Below are positions 47,090 to 56,574 of a stretch of 64,000 nucleotides of DNA, piece after piece. The stretch comes from Streptomyces litmocidini (GTDB taxonomy: Bacteria > Actinomycetota > Actinomycetes > Streptomycetales > Streptomycetaceae). The notes under the pieces were generated by a model, which worked only from the letters and a program-made list of their open reading frames with translations, was not told the origin of the DNA and searched no databases. Within the stretch, counting starts at the first letter, position 1. Each line of letters begins with the position of its first letter. The stretch covers positions 372,001-436,000 of the forward strand of contig NZ_BMTQ01000004.1 in the NCBI RefSeq assembly GCF_014649755.1. The letters are read 5' to 3'. Both the position numbers and the translations under genes were made by a program.

Positions 47090-47207
47090 GGGTCCACTCT
47101 CCCGCCCCCGGGGGCCCGGGGCGAGCGGCCGTACGGGCGGTCGTCACGTCCCGGGGGAACGGTCCTAAGCCTCCGGTCCTCGGCCGGGCATCTGAGACGA
47201 TGGAACG

Positions 47208-47612
47208 GTGAACGAGATTCCCGGGGAAACGACGCAGGAGCAGACCTTCTACGAGCAGGTCGGGGGCGAGGAGACGTTCCGCCGCCTGGTCCGCCGCTTC
47301 TACGAGGGGGTCGCGGCCGACCCGCTGCTGCGCCCGATGTACCCCGAGGAGGACCTCGGACCGGCCGAGGAGCGGCTCGCCCTCTTCCTGATGCAGTACT
47401 GGGGCGGCCCCCGCACCTACAGCGACCACCGCGGCCACCCCCGCCTCCGGATGCGCCACGCGCCGTTCACCGTGGACCGGGCCGCCCACGACGCCTGGCT
47501 GCGCCACATGCGCGACGCCCTCGACTCGCTCGGCCTGGCTCCGGAACACGAGAGCGAGCTGTGGCGGTACCTGACGTACGCGGCGGCCTCGATGGTGAAC
47601 AGCGCGCACTAG
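47208..47612 (+). CDS. glbO: Group 2 truncated haemoglobin
   Basis: This 134-residue protein is a two-on-two globin of the trHbO type. [33 protein letters not shown] marks the start, [29 protein letters not shown] contains the E-F region, and the proximal His is in RMRHAPF. It binds haem and probably O2 or reactive species. It stands alone and is divergent from the methyltransferase gene. Confidence 0.93.
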   Translation: MNEIPGETTQEQTFYEQVGGEETFRRLVRRFYEGVAADPLLRPMYPEEDLGPAEERLALFLMQYWGGPRTYSDHRGHPRLRMRHAPFTVDRAAHDAWLRHMRDALDSLGLAPEHESELWRYLTYAAASMVNSAH

Positions 47613-47842
47613 GACCGGTCCGGCCGATCACGGGACCACTCCGTGTCGAGGCCGTGGATGTGGGCACGGGGCGGGGTGCTCCGGGTGACGCCGGGCGGGA
47701 ACGGCTGCGGCCGTTCCCGCCGGTCGGCAGCGGGCGTCGTGGCAGGTGGCGGGGTCACCCGGAACGTCGGACCGGGGCTCGGCCCGCCCCGCCGACGGCG
47801 TTGCGCCCGGCCGGCGACCGGCGGGACGTCTAGTCTCGGCCC

Positions 47843-48685
47843 GTGGAACAGCCCGAACAGCGCGTCGAAGGCGCGGGACCGTTCACGACCCGCCTCACCT
47901 GGCAGCCGCCCGGCGGCGGCACGGCTGTCTGGGAATCCCGGCCCGCCCGGCGCCGAGGCCTCATCACCGTCCGTCCGCCCGGCGCGGCCGGAGCCCGTCG
48001 CGCCGACGCCGACGACACCGCCCTCGCCCGGCTGCGCGGGCTCAACGCCGCGGCCGCCACCGCCTTCGTCATCGGCGGGGCGCTCTTCGCGGCCGGCGCC
48101 GCCGTGGCCCAGTTCGGCTCCGGCGACGCCACCACCTGCGCCTCGATCTACTTCGCCGGCGGCCTGTTCTTCAACACCGGCGGCTACGTGTCCCTGCTCC
48201 AGGTCGTCAACGCCCCGCGTCACGTGCCCGGAGGGGAAGGCGTCCTGGTCTCCCGACGGTGGCGTTGGTGGAGCTATGAACCGATGCGGGTCGACTGGCT
48301 GAGCGCCTTCGTCCTGTTCGCCGGCACCCTGGTGTTCGCCGTCGACCTGCTCGACTCCTTCCTCCAAGGCCTGACCGTCCAGCAGGTCAACCGGCTGATC
48401 TGGGCACCCGACGTGATCGGCTGCGCGCTCTTCCTGATCTCCGGACACCTCGCGTTCGTCGAGATCTGCCACGGCCGGCCGTGCGTCCGGCAGCGCGACC
48501 TCGGCTGGTGGATCGTCGCCGTGAACCAGCTGGGCTCCGTCCTCTTCATGGTCTCGGCGCTCGCCGCCTACACGCGCCCCGCCACCGGCAGCCTGGTCAA
48601 CGCCGACATCGCCAACTGGGGCACCCTCACCGGTGCCCTCTGTTTCTCCGTGGGCGGCGTCCTCCAGCACGACGAACGTCCCTGA
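47843..48685 (+). CDS. Conserved membrane protein, possibly YrhK-domain related
   Basis: This 280-residue protein has an N-terminal soluble part followed by five or six hydrophobic helices in pairs (AAAATAFVIGGALFAAGAAVAQF; SIYFAGGLFFNTGGYVSLLQVV; LSAFVLFAGTLVFAVDLLDSF; VIGCALFLISGHLAFVEI; GSVLFMVSALAAY). The paired FxxGxxFFxxxxY-type repeat looks like a YrhK-domain membrane protein, but I am not sure. The GTG at 47843 has no clear Shine-Dalgarno. Confidence 0.6.
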   Translation: MEQPEQRVEGAGPFTTRLTWQPPGGGTAVWESRPARRRGLITVRPPGAAGARRADADDTALARLRGLNAAAATAFVIGGALFAAGAAVAQFGSGDATTCASIYFAGGLFFNTGGYVSLLQVVNAPRHVPGGEGVLVSRRWRWWSYEPMRVDWLSAFVLFAGTLVFAVDLLDSFLQGLTVQQVNRLIWAPDVIGCALFLISGHLAFVEICHGRPCVRQRDLGWWIVAVNQLGSVLFMVSALAAYTRPATGSLVNADIANWGTLTGALCFSVGGVLQHDERP

Positions 48686-49063
48686 CCGGCCCGAAGCGGT
48701 GAGAAGGAAGCCGACCGGGCTCACCGCCGTCGCACGGACCCCGGTCAGCTCCTCCGGAAGACCGTCCGGTCCCGGAGTCCGCGAAAAGCCCCACGATCGG
48801 CTCCCCGGGCTCCCGCGGGCCGTCGAGCGAGGCACTGAAGGCCTCCTTCGTCCCCCGCAACGACCCGGGCAGCGGCGGCCGGACGAATCCCCGCTCGGCA
48901 TCCGGCAGTTCGCGGCGACGCATCACGACACCACGATCCGCCGGCGGTGAGCGTTCGAAGACACCGCCCAGGGCTCAGACGGCGGTCAGGTCCACGGGCC
49001 CGGCGGCGTGGAAGAGGGTGTCGAGCTCGTCCCCGTCGAGGGGCCCGTCGGCCCGGACGCCGG
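48686..49063. other. Gap with a possible transposase relic
   Basis: No intact gene is recognisable in these 378 bases. The minus-strand frame from 48923 leftward encodes a short segment reminiscent of the start of an IS5-family transposase, given as a separate entry. The rest has no recognisable structure. Confidence 0.4.
48760..48923 (-). pseudogene. Possible IS5-family transposase N-terminal remnant
   Basis: From the ATG at 48923 the translation begins MRRRELPDAERGFVRPPLP and continues GSLRGTK. This recalls IS5-type transposases with starts such as 'ELTDAEW.FVRPLLP.SLRGRK'. After about 25 residues the resemblance stops, no catalytic DDE region is present and no terminal repeats are visible. 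If real, it marks an old insertion that has been largely deleted. The identification is from memory of the motif only. Confidence 0.3.
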
Positions 49064-49726
49064 TCATCGGGGGGCGACGCCCAGCGAGATCGGCGGCACG
49101 GTACGCAGCGCGATCGAGCCGTACGGGGTACGCAGCCGCAGCCACGGCCCGGAGGCGAACAGGGCCGTCGGCGCCTCCCCCGGGGGCAGGAAGCCGAGGG
49201 ACTGCGCGGCGTGCACGGCGCGCAGCGGCAGCCCGGTGGCGCCGAGGGTCCGGGACCAGATCTCGCGGCCGAGGGCGTCGCGCTCGGCCCGGGTGCGCCG
49301 CTCCTCGGGCAGCTCCTCGTCCCGCGCGCGGAACTCGGCGACGGCGGCGGCGACCGCCCCCCGCAGCTCCGTGACGCCGGGCAGCCCGGGGACCGGCTCC
49401 CAGCCGCCGCGCGGCGGGAGGACCCCGGTCCACGGCGGGCCGGTCACGGAGTCCGGGACGACCGCCTTGCCGGCCGACTCCTCGATGCCGTCGAGGAGTT
49501 CACCGGCGGAGACGGTGACGTCGAGGTCCACCGCGTCGACGAGCCGGGCGGTGCGGATCGCGAGCACCTCGAACGAGGGCGGCCGCCCGAAGACCGCCAG
49601 CGCCCCGCCGCCCGCCTGGAGGCGGACGGCGGCGGCCCGGTCGTAGTGGACGAGCCGGGTGAGGAAGGCGGCGAGGGCCGCCGCCTCCCTGGCGTCGGCG
49701 AAGTGCAGCGGAGCGAGCACGGTCAT
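49064..49726 (-). CDS. Conserved hypothetical protein downstream of thioesterase gene
   Basis: This 220-residue protein is not recognised. It is soluble, without signal peptide, with an Ala/Leu-rich helical start (MTVLAPLHFADAREAAALAAFLTRLVHYDR) and a mixed body. The ATG at 49726 overlaps the stop of the thioesterase gene by four bases (ATGA), so the two are translationally coupled and may function together. Confidence 0.75.
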   Translation of the reverse strand: MTVLAPLHFADAREAAALAAFLTRLVHYDRAAAVRLQAGGGALAVFGRPPSFEVLAIRTARLVDAVDLDVTVSAGELLDGIEESAGKAVVPDSVTGPPWTGVLPPRGGWEPVPGLPGVTELRGAVAAAVAEFRARDEELPEERRTRAERDALGREIWSRTLGATGLPLRAVHAAQSLGFLPPGEAPTALFASGPWLRLRTPYGSIALRTVPPISLGVAPR

Positions 49727-50148
49727 GCGGCGGACGACATCCCGTCGTCCACGTACTCCTGGAGGAACTCGCGCTCCTCGGCGGAGATCCGCCGGGGCCG
49801 CTGCGCCTCCAGGTCGAAGGGCACGACGACCGTCGAGGCCCGTACGTACGTGACGTCCGGGTCCTTGATCTCGTACGCGATCGTCAGCGACGCCGCGCCT
49901 ATCTTCGTGACCCACGACTCGATGGTCACCGGCTCGTGCCGGTGGACCAGCGGCCGCACGTAGTCGATCTCGTGCCGGGCCACGACGGACCCGCCGGAGA
50001 ACGAGGGGGAGCCGTCCCCCGGCGCCAGCCGGAACATGAAGTCGATCCGCGCCTCTTCCAGGTACCGCAGGAAGACGACGTTGTTGACGTGCCCGAAGGC
50101 GTCCATGTCCGACCAGCGCAGGGGACAGCTGTAGATGTGCCGAGCCAT
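49723..50148 (-). CDS. Acyl-CoA thioesterase (4HBT hot-dog fold)
   Basis: This 141-residue protein is a hot-dog-fold thioesterase of the 4-hydroxybenzoyl-CoA/YbgC type. CPLRWSDMDAFGHVNNVVFLRYLEEARIDFM contains the catalytic Asp and the conserved WxDxDxxGHVNN. It probably hydrolyses acyl-CoA, substrate unknown. It is seven bases downstream of ettA and probably in one transcription unit with it. Confidence 0.9.
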   Translation of the reverse strand: MARHIYSCPLRWSDMDAFGHVNNVVFLRYLEEARIDFMFRLAPGDGSPSFSGGSVVARHEIDYVRPLVHRHEPVTIESWVTKIGAASLTIAYEIKDPDVTYVRASTVVVPFDLEAQRPRRISAEEREFLQEYVDDGMSSAA

Positions 50149-50155
50149 GAAGTGA

Positions 50156-51820
<1,665 letters not shown>

Positions 51821-51998
51821 GAGAAACCGTCCGGCAAAGAGTGAGTGGGCAGATACACCCCATCTTGCCTGACCGCCACCCCTGGGTGCGAACCAGTGGG
51901 CGGGGCCCCTCCTGACCTGCGCGTTCCCGGATCGCTCGCGTAGCCGATCCGCGACTTTCGGTAGCCGCACGAGCGGAAGGGGCGGCGTGCCCCACGGA

Positions 51999-52193
51999 TC
52001 ACCTGCGCCGTGCAGCCCTGAAACCGGCTCCCGGAGAGCGGAAGTCGGTCTCGTCCGCGCGTTCGCCACCGACGGCGTCGGCGCAGTCCTCCGGACCGGC
52101 CTCCAGCGGCGTCCACGAGGCGACGTCCCCCGGCGCGGAGCCCTCGCCGCAGCGCTGTGTCTGCCGGGCGTCGATCCGGATCGTCGACGTCAT
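51999..52193 (-). CDS. Possible small hypothetical protein
   Basis: This 64-residue reading frame begins MTSTIRIDARQTQRCG at the ATG at 52193 and has high third-position GC, as real genes here do. A GGGGGA sequence lies upstream at a slightly long distance. No family is recognised and no neighbour supports it, so it may be chance. Confidence 0.3.
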   Translation of the reverse strand: MTSTIRIDARQTQRCGEGSAPGDVASWTPLEAGPEDCADAVGGERADETDFRSPGAGFRAARRR

Positions 52194-52240
52194 GCCGCCG
52201 TCGTCCCCCGGGGGCCCGGGTTCGTCGGGGCCGCGGGGAC

Positions 52241-52279
52241 GTCGGACGTGCGTCGGACGTGCGACGGACGTGCGACGAC
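52241..52279. repeat. 11-base tandem repeat
   Basis: About three and a half copies of GTCGGACGTGC (third copy GACGGACGTGC) occur in tandem in the gap downstream of the surface-protein gene. No function is evident. Confidence 0.7.
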
Positions 52280-52424
52280 CCCGGGCGCGGGCGCGGCCGG
52301 GGTCGTGCGGGGTCACGGGGCGGGGCGGGCGGGGGGCGGATCGCTCCGCGGCGTCAGCGCCTCACTCCGTGGGGGACGGGCTTCGGCCCGGTGCCGGGCA
52401 TGGGCCCGGCACCGGGGCCCGGGC

Positions 52425-53846
52425 TCACTGGCCGGCGGTCTTCTTCTTGCGGAGGAAGAACACCGCGCCGCCGCCGACCACGACGAGCGCGGCGGCGATG
52501 CCGGCGATCATCGGGGTGGCGCTGGAGCTGCCGGTCTCGGCGAGGTCGCCGCCGCCGGTCGTGGTGGTGCCGGTGGTGTCACCGGTCGTGCCACCGGTGG
52601 TCGACGGGGTGGAAGGCGTGGCCGAGGGGGTGGAGGGGGTCTCCGACGGCTTCGGGCCGGGGGTGGCCGTCTTGCAGTCCAGGACGCCCTCGAAGGTCTC
52701 CTCGAAGTCGTTCGGGCCGGTGATCGTGAACTTGTACGCCTCGTCCTCGGCGAGCGGGAGGGCGATGTTCTTCGTCTCACCGGCGCCGACCGTGTACGAG
52801 GTGCCCTTCAGGTCGAAGGTCCAGGGCTCGTCGCCCTTGTTGGAGGCGATGACCTCCAGGCCGCCCTTGGCGCAGTCCTTGGTGACCGAGACGGACGGGA
52901 CGGCACCCTTCTTGGCCCACGTGGCGGAGGTCTTGGCGGTGGCGGTGGAGTCGCTGGAGCCGGCCAGGATCAGGGTCTGCGACGGGCCGTCGACGGAGAC
53001 GAAGGCACGGCCGAGGGAGACCTTGGTGGTGGCCTCGGCGGTCAGCTCGGTGGTGCCGTCGGCGGTCCCGGCGGGAACGTCGACGTAGACCTGGTCGCCG
53101 TTCTTGGCGTCGGTGACCGGCTTGCCGTCCTTGTCGACGATCCGGACGCCGGCGGAAGCGCCCGGGGCGGTCGCGAGCTTGGCGGTCTCGGCGTTGGTGG
53201 TGACGGTGATCGGGCCGAACTTCTCGCCGGCCTTGCCCGACACGGTGGACGGGGAGAGGCTCAGGGAGGCCTTGGGCTCCGCGAGTTCGCCGACGTTCGC
53301 GAGCAGGTAATCGGTCAGCTTCTTGGCGTCGGCGTCCTTCGGCGTGGCCTCGACCCCGTCCGAGTACTTCCAGATCGCGGCCTGCGTGCCCGCGGCGGCC
53401 TCGCCCTTGGAGAGGTCGACGCCGAGCTTCTCGCCGAGGGCCTCGGTGGAGAGCTTGGGGTAGGCGTTCTCCAGGATCCAGAGGATCTTGCCCGCGTTCT
53501 CGTTGTCGTGGAGGGACGACTGGTCCCAGCCGACCTCCTTGTAGGTGAAGTCGTGCTGCGCGTTGGTGTGGAAGTCGATGCAGTAGGTCGAGAGGGTTCC
53601 CCCGCCCTCGACCTGCATGGTGAAGAGACCGCCGCCGACCGTATGGGGCTTGCCGCCCTTCTCCACGACCTCGATGTCGCCGCCGTCGGTGATGCGGCCG
53701 AGCTTCGCCGTGACACCACCGGTGGCCGGGGCGGCGTCATCGGCCAGGGCCGGACCGGCGGTCGCTATCGCGCCGGTCGCGACGAGGCCGGAGACCAGGG
53801 CCGCGGCGGCGAGGCGGGCAACGCCACGCCCACGAACTGAAAACAT
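52425..53846 (-). CDS. Sortase-anchored thioester-domain surface protein
   Basis: This 473-residue protein is a cell-wall surface protein. A signal peptide ends near ALA at residue 35. The thioester domain has Cys89 in TYCIDFHT and Gln155 in GTQAAIWKYSDG, the pair that forms an internal Cys-Gln thioester for covalent adhesion. Beta-sandwich repeats follow. The C-terminus has a Ser/Thr/Pro/Gly stalk, the sortase-E-type motif LAETG (about residue 435), a helix and a basic tail. No sortase gene is adjacent. The ATG at 53846 is followed by a typical export signal. Confidence 0.9.
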   Translation of the reverse strand: MFSVRGRGVARLAAAALVSGLVATGAIATAGPALADDAAPATGGVTAKLGRITDGGDIEVVEKGGKPHTVGGGLFTMQVEGGGTLSTYCIDFHTNAQHDFTYKEVGWDQSSLHDNENAGKILWILENAYPKLSTEALGEKLGVDLSKGEAAAGTQAAIWKYSDGVEATPKDADAKKLTDYLLANVGELAEPKASLSLSPSTVSGKAGEKFGPITVTTNAETAKLATAPGASAGVRIVDKDGKPVTDAKNGDQVYVDVPAGTADGTTELTAEATTKVSLGRAFVSVDGPSQTLILAGSSDSTATAKTSATWAKKGAVPSVSVTKDCAKGGLEVIASNKGDEPWTFDLKGTSYTVGAGETKNIALPLAEDEAYKFTITGPNDFEETFEGVLDCKTATPGPKPSETPSTPSATPSTPSTTGGTTGDTTGTTTTGGGDLAETGSSSATPMIAGIAAALVVVGGGAVFFLRKKKTAGQ

Positions 53847-54003
53847 TGGATTCCCCTCCGGGCGAGACACTCCGCGAACTTGGTCGATTCGCGTGGGGGG
53901 AGCGCACGCCAGCAAGACTCACAGACTCGATGGGCTCACGTGCCACATGAGTATTCGGGAATCCTAGGGACGCGAAACCCCTCGGTGCCCTGCCCTGCGA
54001 TCA

Positions 54004-54032
54004 GATAACCATTCCGACTCAGAATCGTTATC
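54004..54032. promoter_or_regulatory. 29-base hyphenated palindrome upstream of surface-protein gene
   Basis: GATAACCATTC (54004-54014) and GAATCGTTATC (54022-54032) are inverted repeats matching at 10 of 11 positions, separated by seven bases in AT-rich surroundings. They lie about 160 bases upstream of the surface-protein start and 40 bases past the ssbB stop. It looks like a dimeric regulator site. Confidence 0.45.
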
Positions 54033-54071
54033 GGCAGAGCGAGTTGGTCGACAAATCCCCACAACACAAGG

Positions 54072-54521
54072 TCAGGACGCGGTTACCAACTGGGGCGGCA
54101 CCGCCGTTCCCTCCTCCGCCGCCACCGTCCACGGGTCCTGCTCCGGCTGCGGTGCGGGCTCCGTCCTGACGGCGCGCCGGAAGGCCGCCGTCCCCCTGCT
54201 CAGGTCGTGCCCCACGGCCGTCGCGTCCACGTCCACGAAGGTCTTGCGCTGCCCGTCGCGCTCCTCCTCACGGACCTTCAACCGCCCGTGCACGACGAGC
54301 GGTTCCCCCACGGAGACCGAGGCGGCGAGGTTGGCACCGAGCGAGCGCCAGGCCGACACCGTGTAGAAGCTGGTGTTCCCGTCGGACCAGAGTCCCCGCT
54401 CCCGGTCCCAGCGGCGCGCGGTCACCGCGAACCGGAAGCGGGCCACTCCGCCCGCCGCCGTGTCCCGGTACTCCACCGCCGTCGCCACGTTCCCGACGAG
54501 CGTCACGGTCGTGTCGTTCAT
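54072..54521 (-). CDS. ssbB: Single-stranded DNA-binding protein (SsbB-like)
   Basis: This 149-residue protein has the SSB OB fold (MNDTTVTLVGNVATAVEYR ... RFRFAVTARRWDRERGLW ... FYTVSAWRSLGANLAASVSVGEPLVVHGRLKVREEERDGQ). It lacks the long Gly-rich linker and acidic DDDLPF-like C-terminal tip of replicative SsbA, so it is the paralogue SsbB, which in S. coelicolor is implicated in chromosome segregation during sporulation. It lies downstream of the dynamin pair on the same strand. Confidence 0.88.
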   Translation of the reverse strand: MNDTTVTLVGNVATAVEYRDTAAGGVARFRFAVTARRWDRERGLWSDGNTSFYTVSAWRSLGANLAASVSVGEPLVVHGRLKVREEERDGQRKTFVDVDATAVGHDLSRGTAAFRRAVRTEPAPQPEQDPWTVAAEEGTAVPPQLVTAS

Positions 54522-54692
54522 GGTTCTCCCCCACTCCTCCGGTGTCCCGCTGCGTGGACACCCCGTGGGAACCATGCTGGGGCGGCCGCGCGCGCCGCGC
54601 TCGGGCCTGTGGACGACCACGCGCCTGGGGACGACGCCCTCACCCGGGAGGGGGAACCGCCCCGCACCCGGCCCGCCCCGTCCCCGCCCCGC

Positions 54693-56573
54693 CTACCTCG
54701 CCCGTGCCCCCGCCCGCGTCGCGCCCAGCCGGCTCGTACCGGAGCGGCCGCCGCCTCCGCCGCCGATGATGATCCGGGACGCCGGCGGACGCGAGCCCAC
54801 CACCGTCGCGTACTGCTCGCGCACCTCCCGGTAGCGCATCAGCTCCGCCGCCACCGGGTCGAGGACCCGAGCCCGGCCGCAGGCGGCGGCCGCCTCCCGC
54901 AGGCGGCGTTCGGCCTCCTGCCCGTACCGGCGGGCCGGGCCCTTCACGGCGCCCTCGCAGGCCCATTCGACGAGCGGGCCGCCGATGATCCCGCCGAGCA
55001 TCACGAGGACCGGCGGCAGCAGGCCCGGCTCGACGACGCCCAGGATCTGCCCCACCAGCCACAGCGCGCCGAAGACCTGCAGGAGCGTCATCACCGCCTG
55101 GGCGAGGACGGCCGCCGGCCACCAGGCGGGCCGGGGCGGCCGGGCGGCAGGGTCCCCCAGGGAGACCGTCAGCTCGTCCAGGGCCTCCGGCAGTCCCTCG
55201 GCCCCGCGCACCGCCGCCTCGCGCACCGCCTGGGCCCAGGGCACCGGAAGGCCCCGGGAGGCCTCGTCGGCGACGATCCGTACGGCCTGCTCGACGCGCT
55301 GGCGGGCCGTCAGCTCGTCCTCCACGGGGACTTCGAGGCGGGGATCGGTGGCGCCGTGCGCGCGCATCCGCTCGTACCAGCGGTAGAGCCGCAGCCAGGG
55401 GGTGCCGCAGGCACGGATGGCGCCCCGGCGCCAGACCCGTTCGGCGGCCTCGCCCGCGGCCTGGGCGCCGACGGCGACGGCGAGCCGGTCCGTGAAGGCG
55501 TCCCGGGCCCGTTCGTCGAGGCCGTGCCGCCCTTCGGCGACGTACGCCTGGCGCAGCCGGGCTGCGGCGGCGTCGACGTCGGCGGCGAGGCGGCGTTCGG
55601 GAGCGGTGCGTTCCTGGACGAACCGGGCGACGGTCTCGCGCAGTTCGGGCACGCCCTCGCCGGTCAGGGCGGAGACGGCGAGGACGGTCGCGCCGGGTTC
55701 GCCGTGCTCGCCGAGCGCCACGCCGTCCTCGTCGAGGAGGCGGCGCAGGTCGTCGAGGACGAGGTCGGCGGCCTCGGTGCCGAGCCGGTCGATCTGGTTG
55801 AGGACGACGAAGGTGACCTCGGCGTGCCCGGCGAGGGGGCGCAGGTAGCGCTCGTGGAGGGCCGCGTCGGCGTACTTCTCCGGGTCGACGACCCAGATCA
55901 CGGCGTCGACGAGGCCGAGGACCCGGTCGACCTGGTCGCGGTGGGCGGTGACGGCGGAGTCGTGGTCGGGCAGGTCGACGAGGACGAGCCCCTGGAGGTC
56001 GGCGTCGCCGGCACCGCCCGCGAGGGGGCGGCGGCGCAGCCTGCTGGGGATCGCGAGCCGGTCGAGCAGTCCGGCGGAGCCGTCGGACCAGCTGAGCGCG
56101 ATGGGCGCGGAGGTGGTGGGGCGGCGCAGGCCGGTCTCGGAGACGGGGACACCGGCGAGGGCGTTGAAGAGGGTGGACTTCCCGCTCCCGGTGGCTCCGG
56201 CGACGGCGATCACGGTGTGCCGGGAGGAGAGCCGCTGCCGGGCGGCGGCCTCGTCGAGGACGCGTCCCGCCTCGGCGAGGGCCTCGCTCTCGACCCGGGT
56301 GCGGGAGAGCCCGACGAGCTCGTGGAGGGCGTCGAGACGGTTGCGGAGGGGTCCGCCGAAGCTGCCGCCGAGGGGCGGCAGGGCGTCCTCCTCCCGCGGT
56401 CCCGCCGGCGCCTTCTCCTCCGCGACCGCGGCCTTCTCGGCCGCGCGCCGCGCGATCAGCCCGTCGTCCCAGCGCGTACGGTCGCGCTCCCGGTCGTCGT
56501 TCCAGCGCGTACGGCCGCGCTCCCCGTCGTCGTTCCAGCGCGTACGGCCGCGCTCCCTGTCGTCGTCCACCAC
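54693..56573 (-). CDS. dynB: Dynamin-like GTPase with two membrane helices (DynB-like)
   Basis: This 626-residue protein has a GTPase domain with P-loop GATGSGKST (126-134), switch-like PTTSAP, G3 DLPDHD and G4 NQIDRL. A helical part follows, then two adjacent transmembrane helices (WWPAAVLAQAVMTLLQVFGALWLVG; LLPPVLVMLGGIIGGPLVEW). The N-terminus contains three copies of an 11-residue RGRTRWNDD unit. The gene starts at a GTG two bases from the stop of the partner gene. In Streptomyces a DynA/DynB pair stabilises FtsZ rings at sporulation septa, and the membrane-spanning partner is DynB. Confidence 0.82.
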   Translation of the reverse strand: MVDDDRERGRTRWNDDGERGRTRWNDDRERDRTRWDDGLIARRAAEKAAVAEEKAPAGPREEDALPPLGGSFGGPLRNRLDALHELVGLSRTRVESEALAEAGRVLDEAAARQRLSSRHTVIAVAGATGSGKSTLFNALAGVPVSETGLRRPTTSAPIALSWSDGSAGLLDRLAIPSRLRRRPLAGGAGDADLQGLVLVDLPDHDSAVTAHRDQVDRVLGLVDAVIWVVDPEKYADAALHERYLRPLAGHAEVTFVVLNQIDRLGTEAADLVLDDLRRLLDEDGVALGEHGEPGATVLAVSALTGEGVPELRETVARFVQERTAPERRLAADVDAAAARLRQAYVAEGRHGLDERARDAFTDRLAVAVGAQAAGEAAERVWRRGAIRACGTPWLRLYRWYERMRAHGATDPRLEVPVEDELTARQRVEQAVRIVADEASRGLPVPWAQAVREAAVRGAEGLPEALDELTVSLGDPAARPPRPAWWPAAVLAQAVMTLLQVFGALWLVGQILGVVEPGLLPPVLVMLGGIIGGPLVEWACEGAVKGPARRYGQEAERRLREAAAACGRARVLDPVAAELMRYREVREQYATVVGSRPPASRIIIGGGGGGRSGTSRLGATRAGARAR

Positions 56574-56574
56574 G

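Larger units (their letters stand above)
51821..52424. other. Large intergenic region between ettA and surface-protein gene
   Basis: These 604 bases contain no recognised gene. The promoter of ettA should lie in the first 150 bases. A possible small minus-strand gene (51999-52193) and an 11-base tandem repeat (52241-52279) are listed separately. A GC-rich stretch at about 52320-52420, just before the stop of the surface-protein gene, has inverted pieces (CCGGTGCCGGGC ... GGCACCGGGGCC) that may act as its terminator. Confidence 0.45.

Noticed and set aside
47609..48901. 430-residue minus-strand frame opposite the membrane-protein gene
   Set aside because: The plus strand encodes clear transmembrane helices; the minus translation has no recognisable features.
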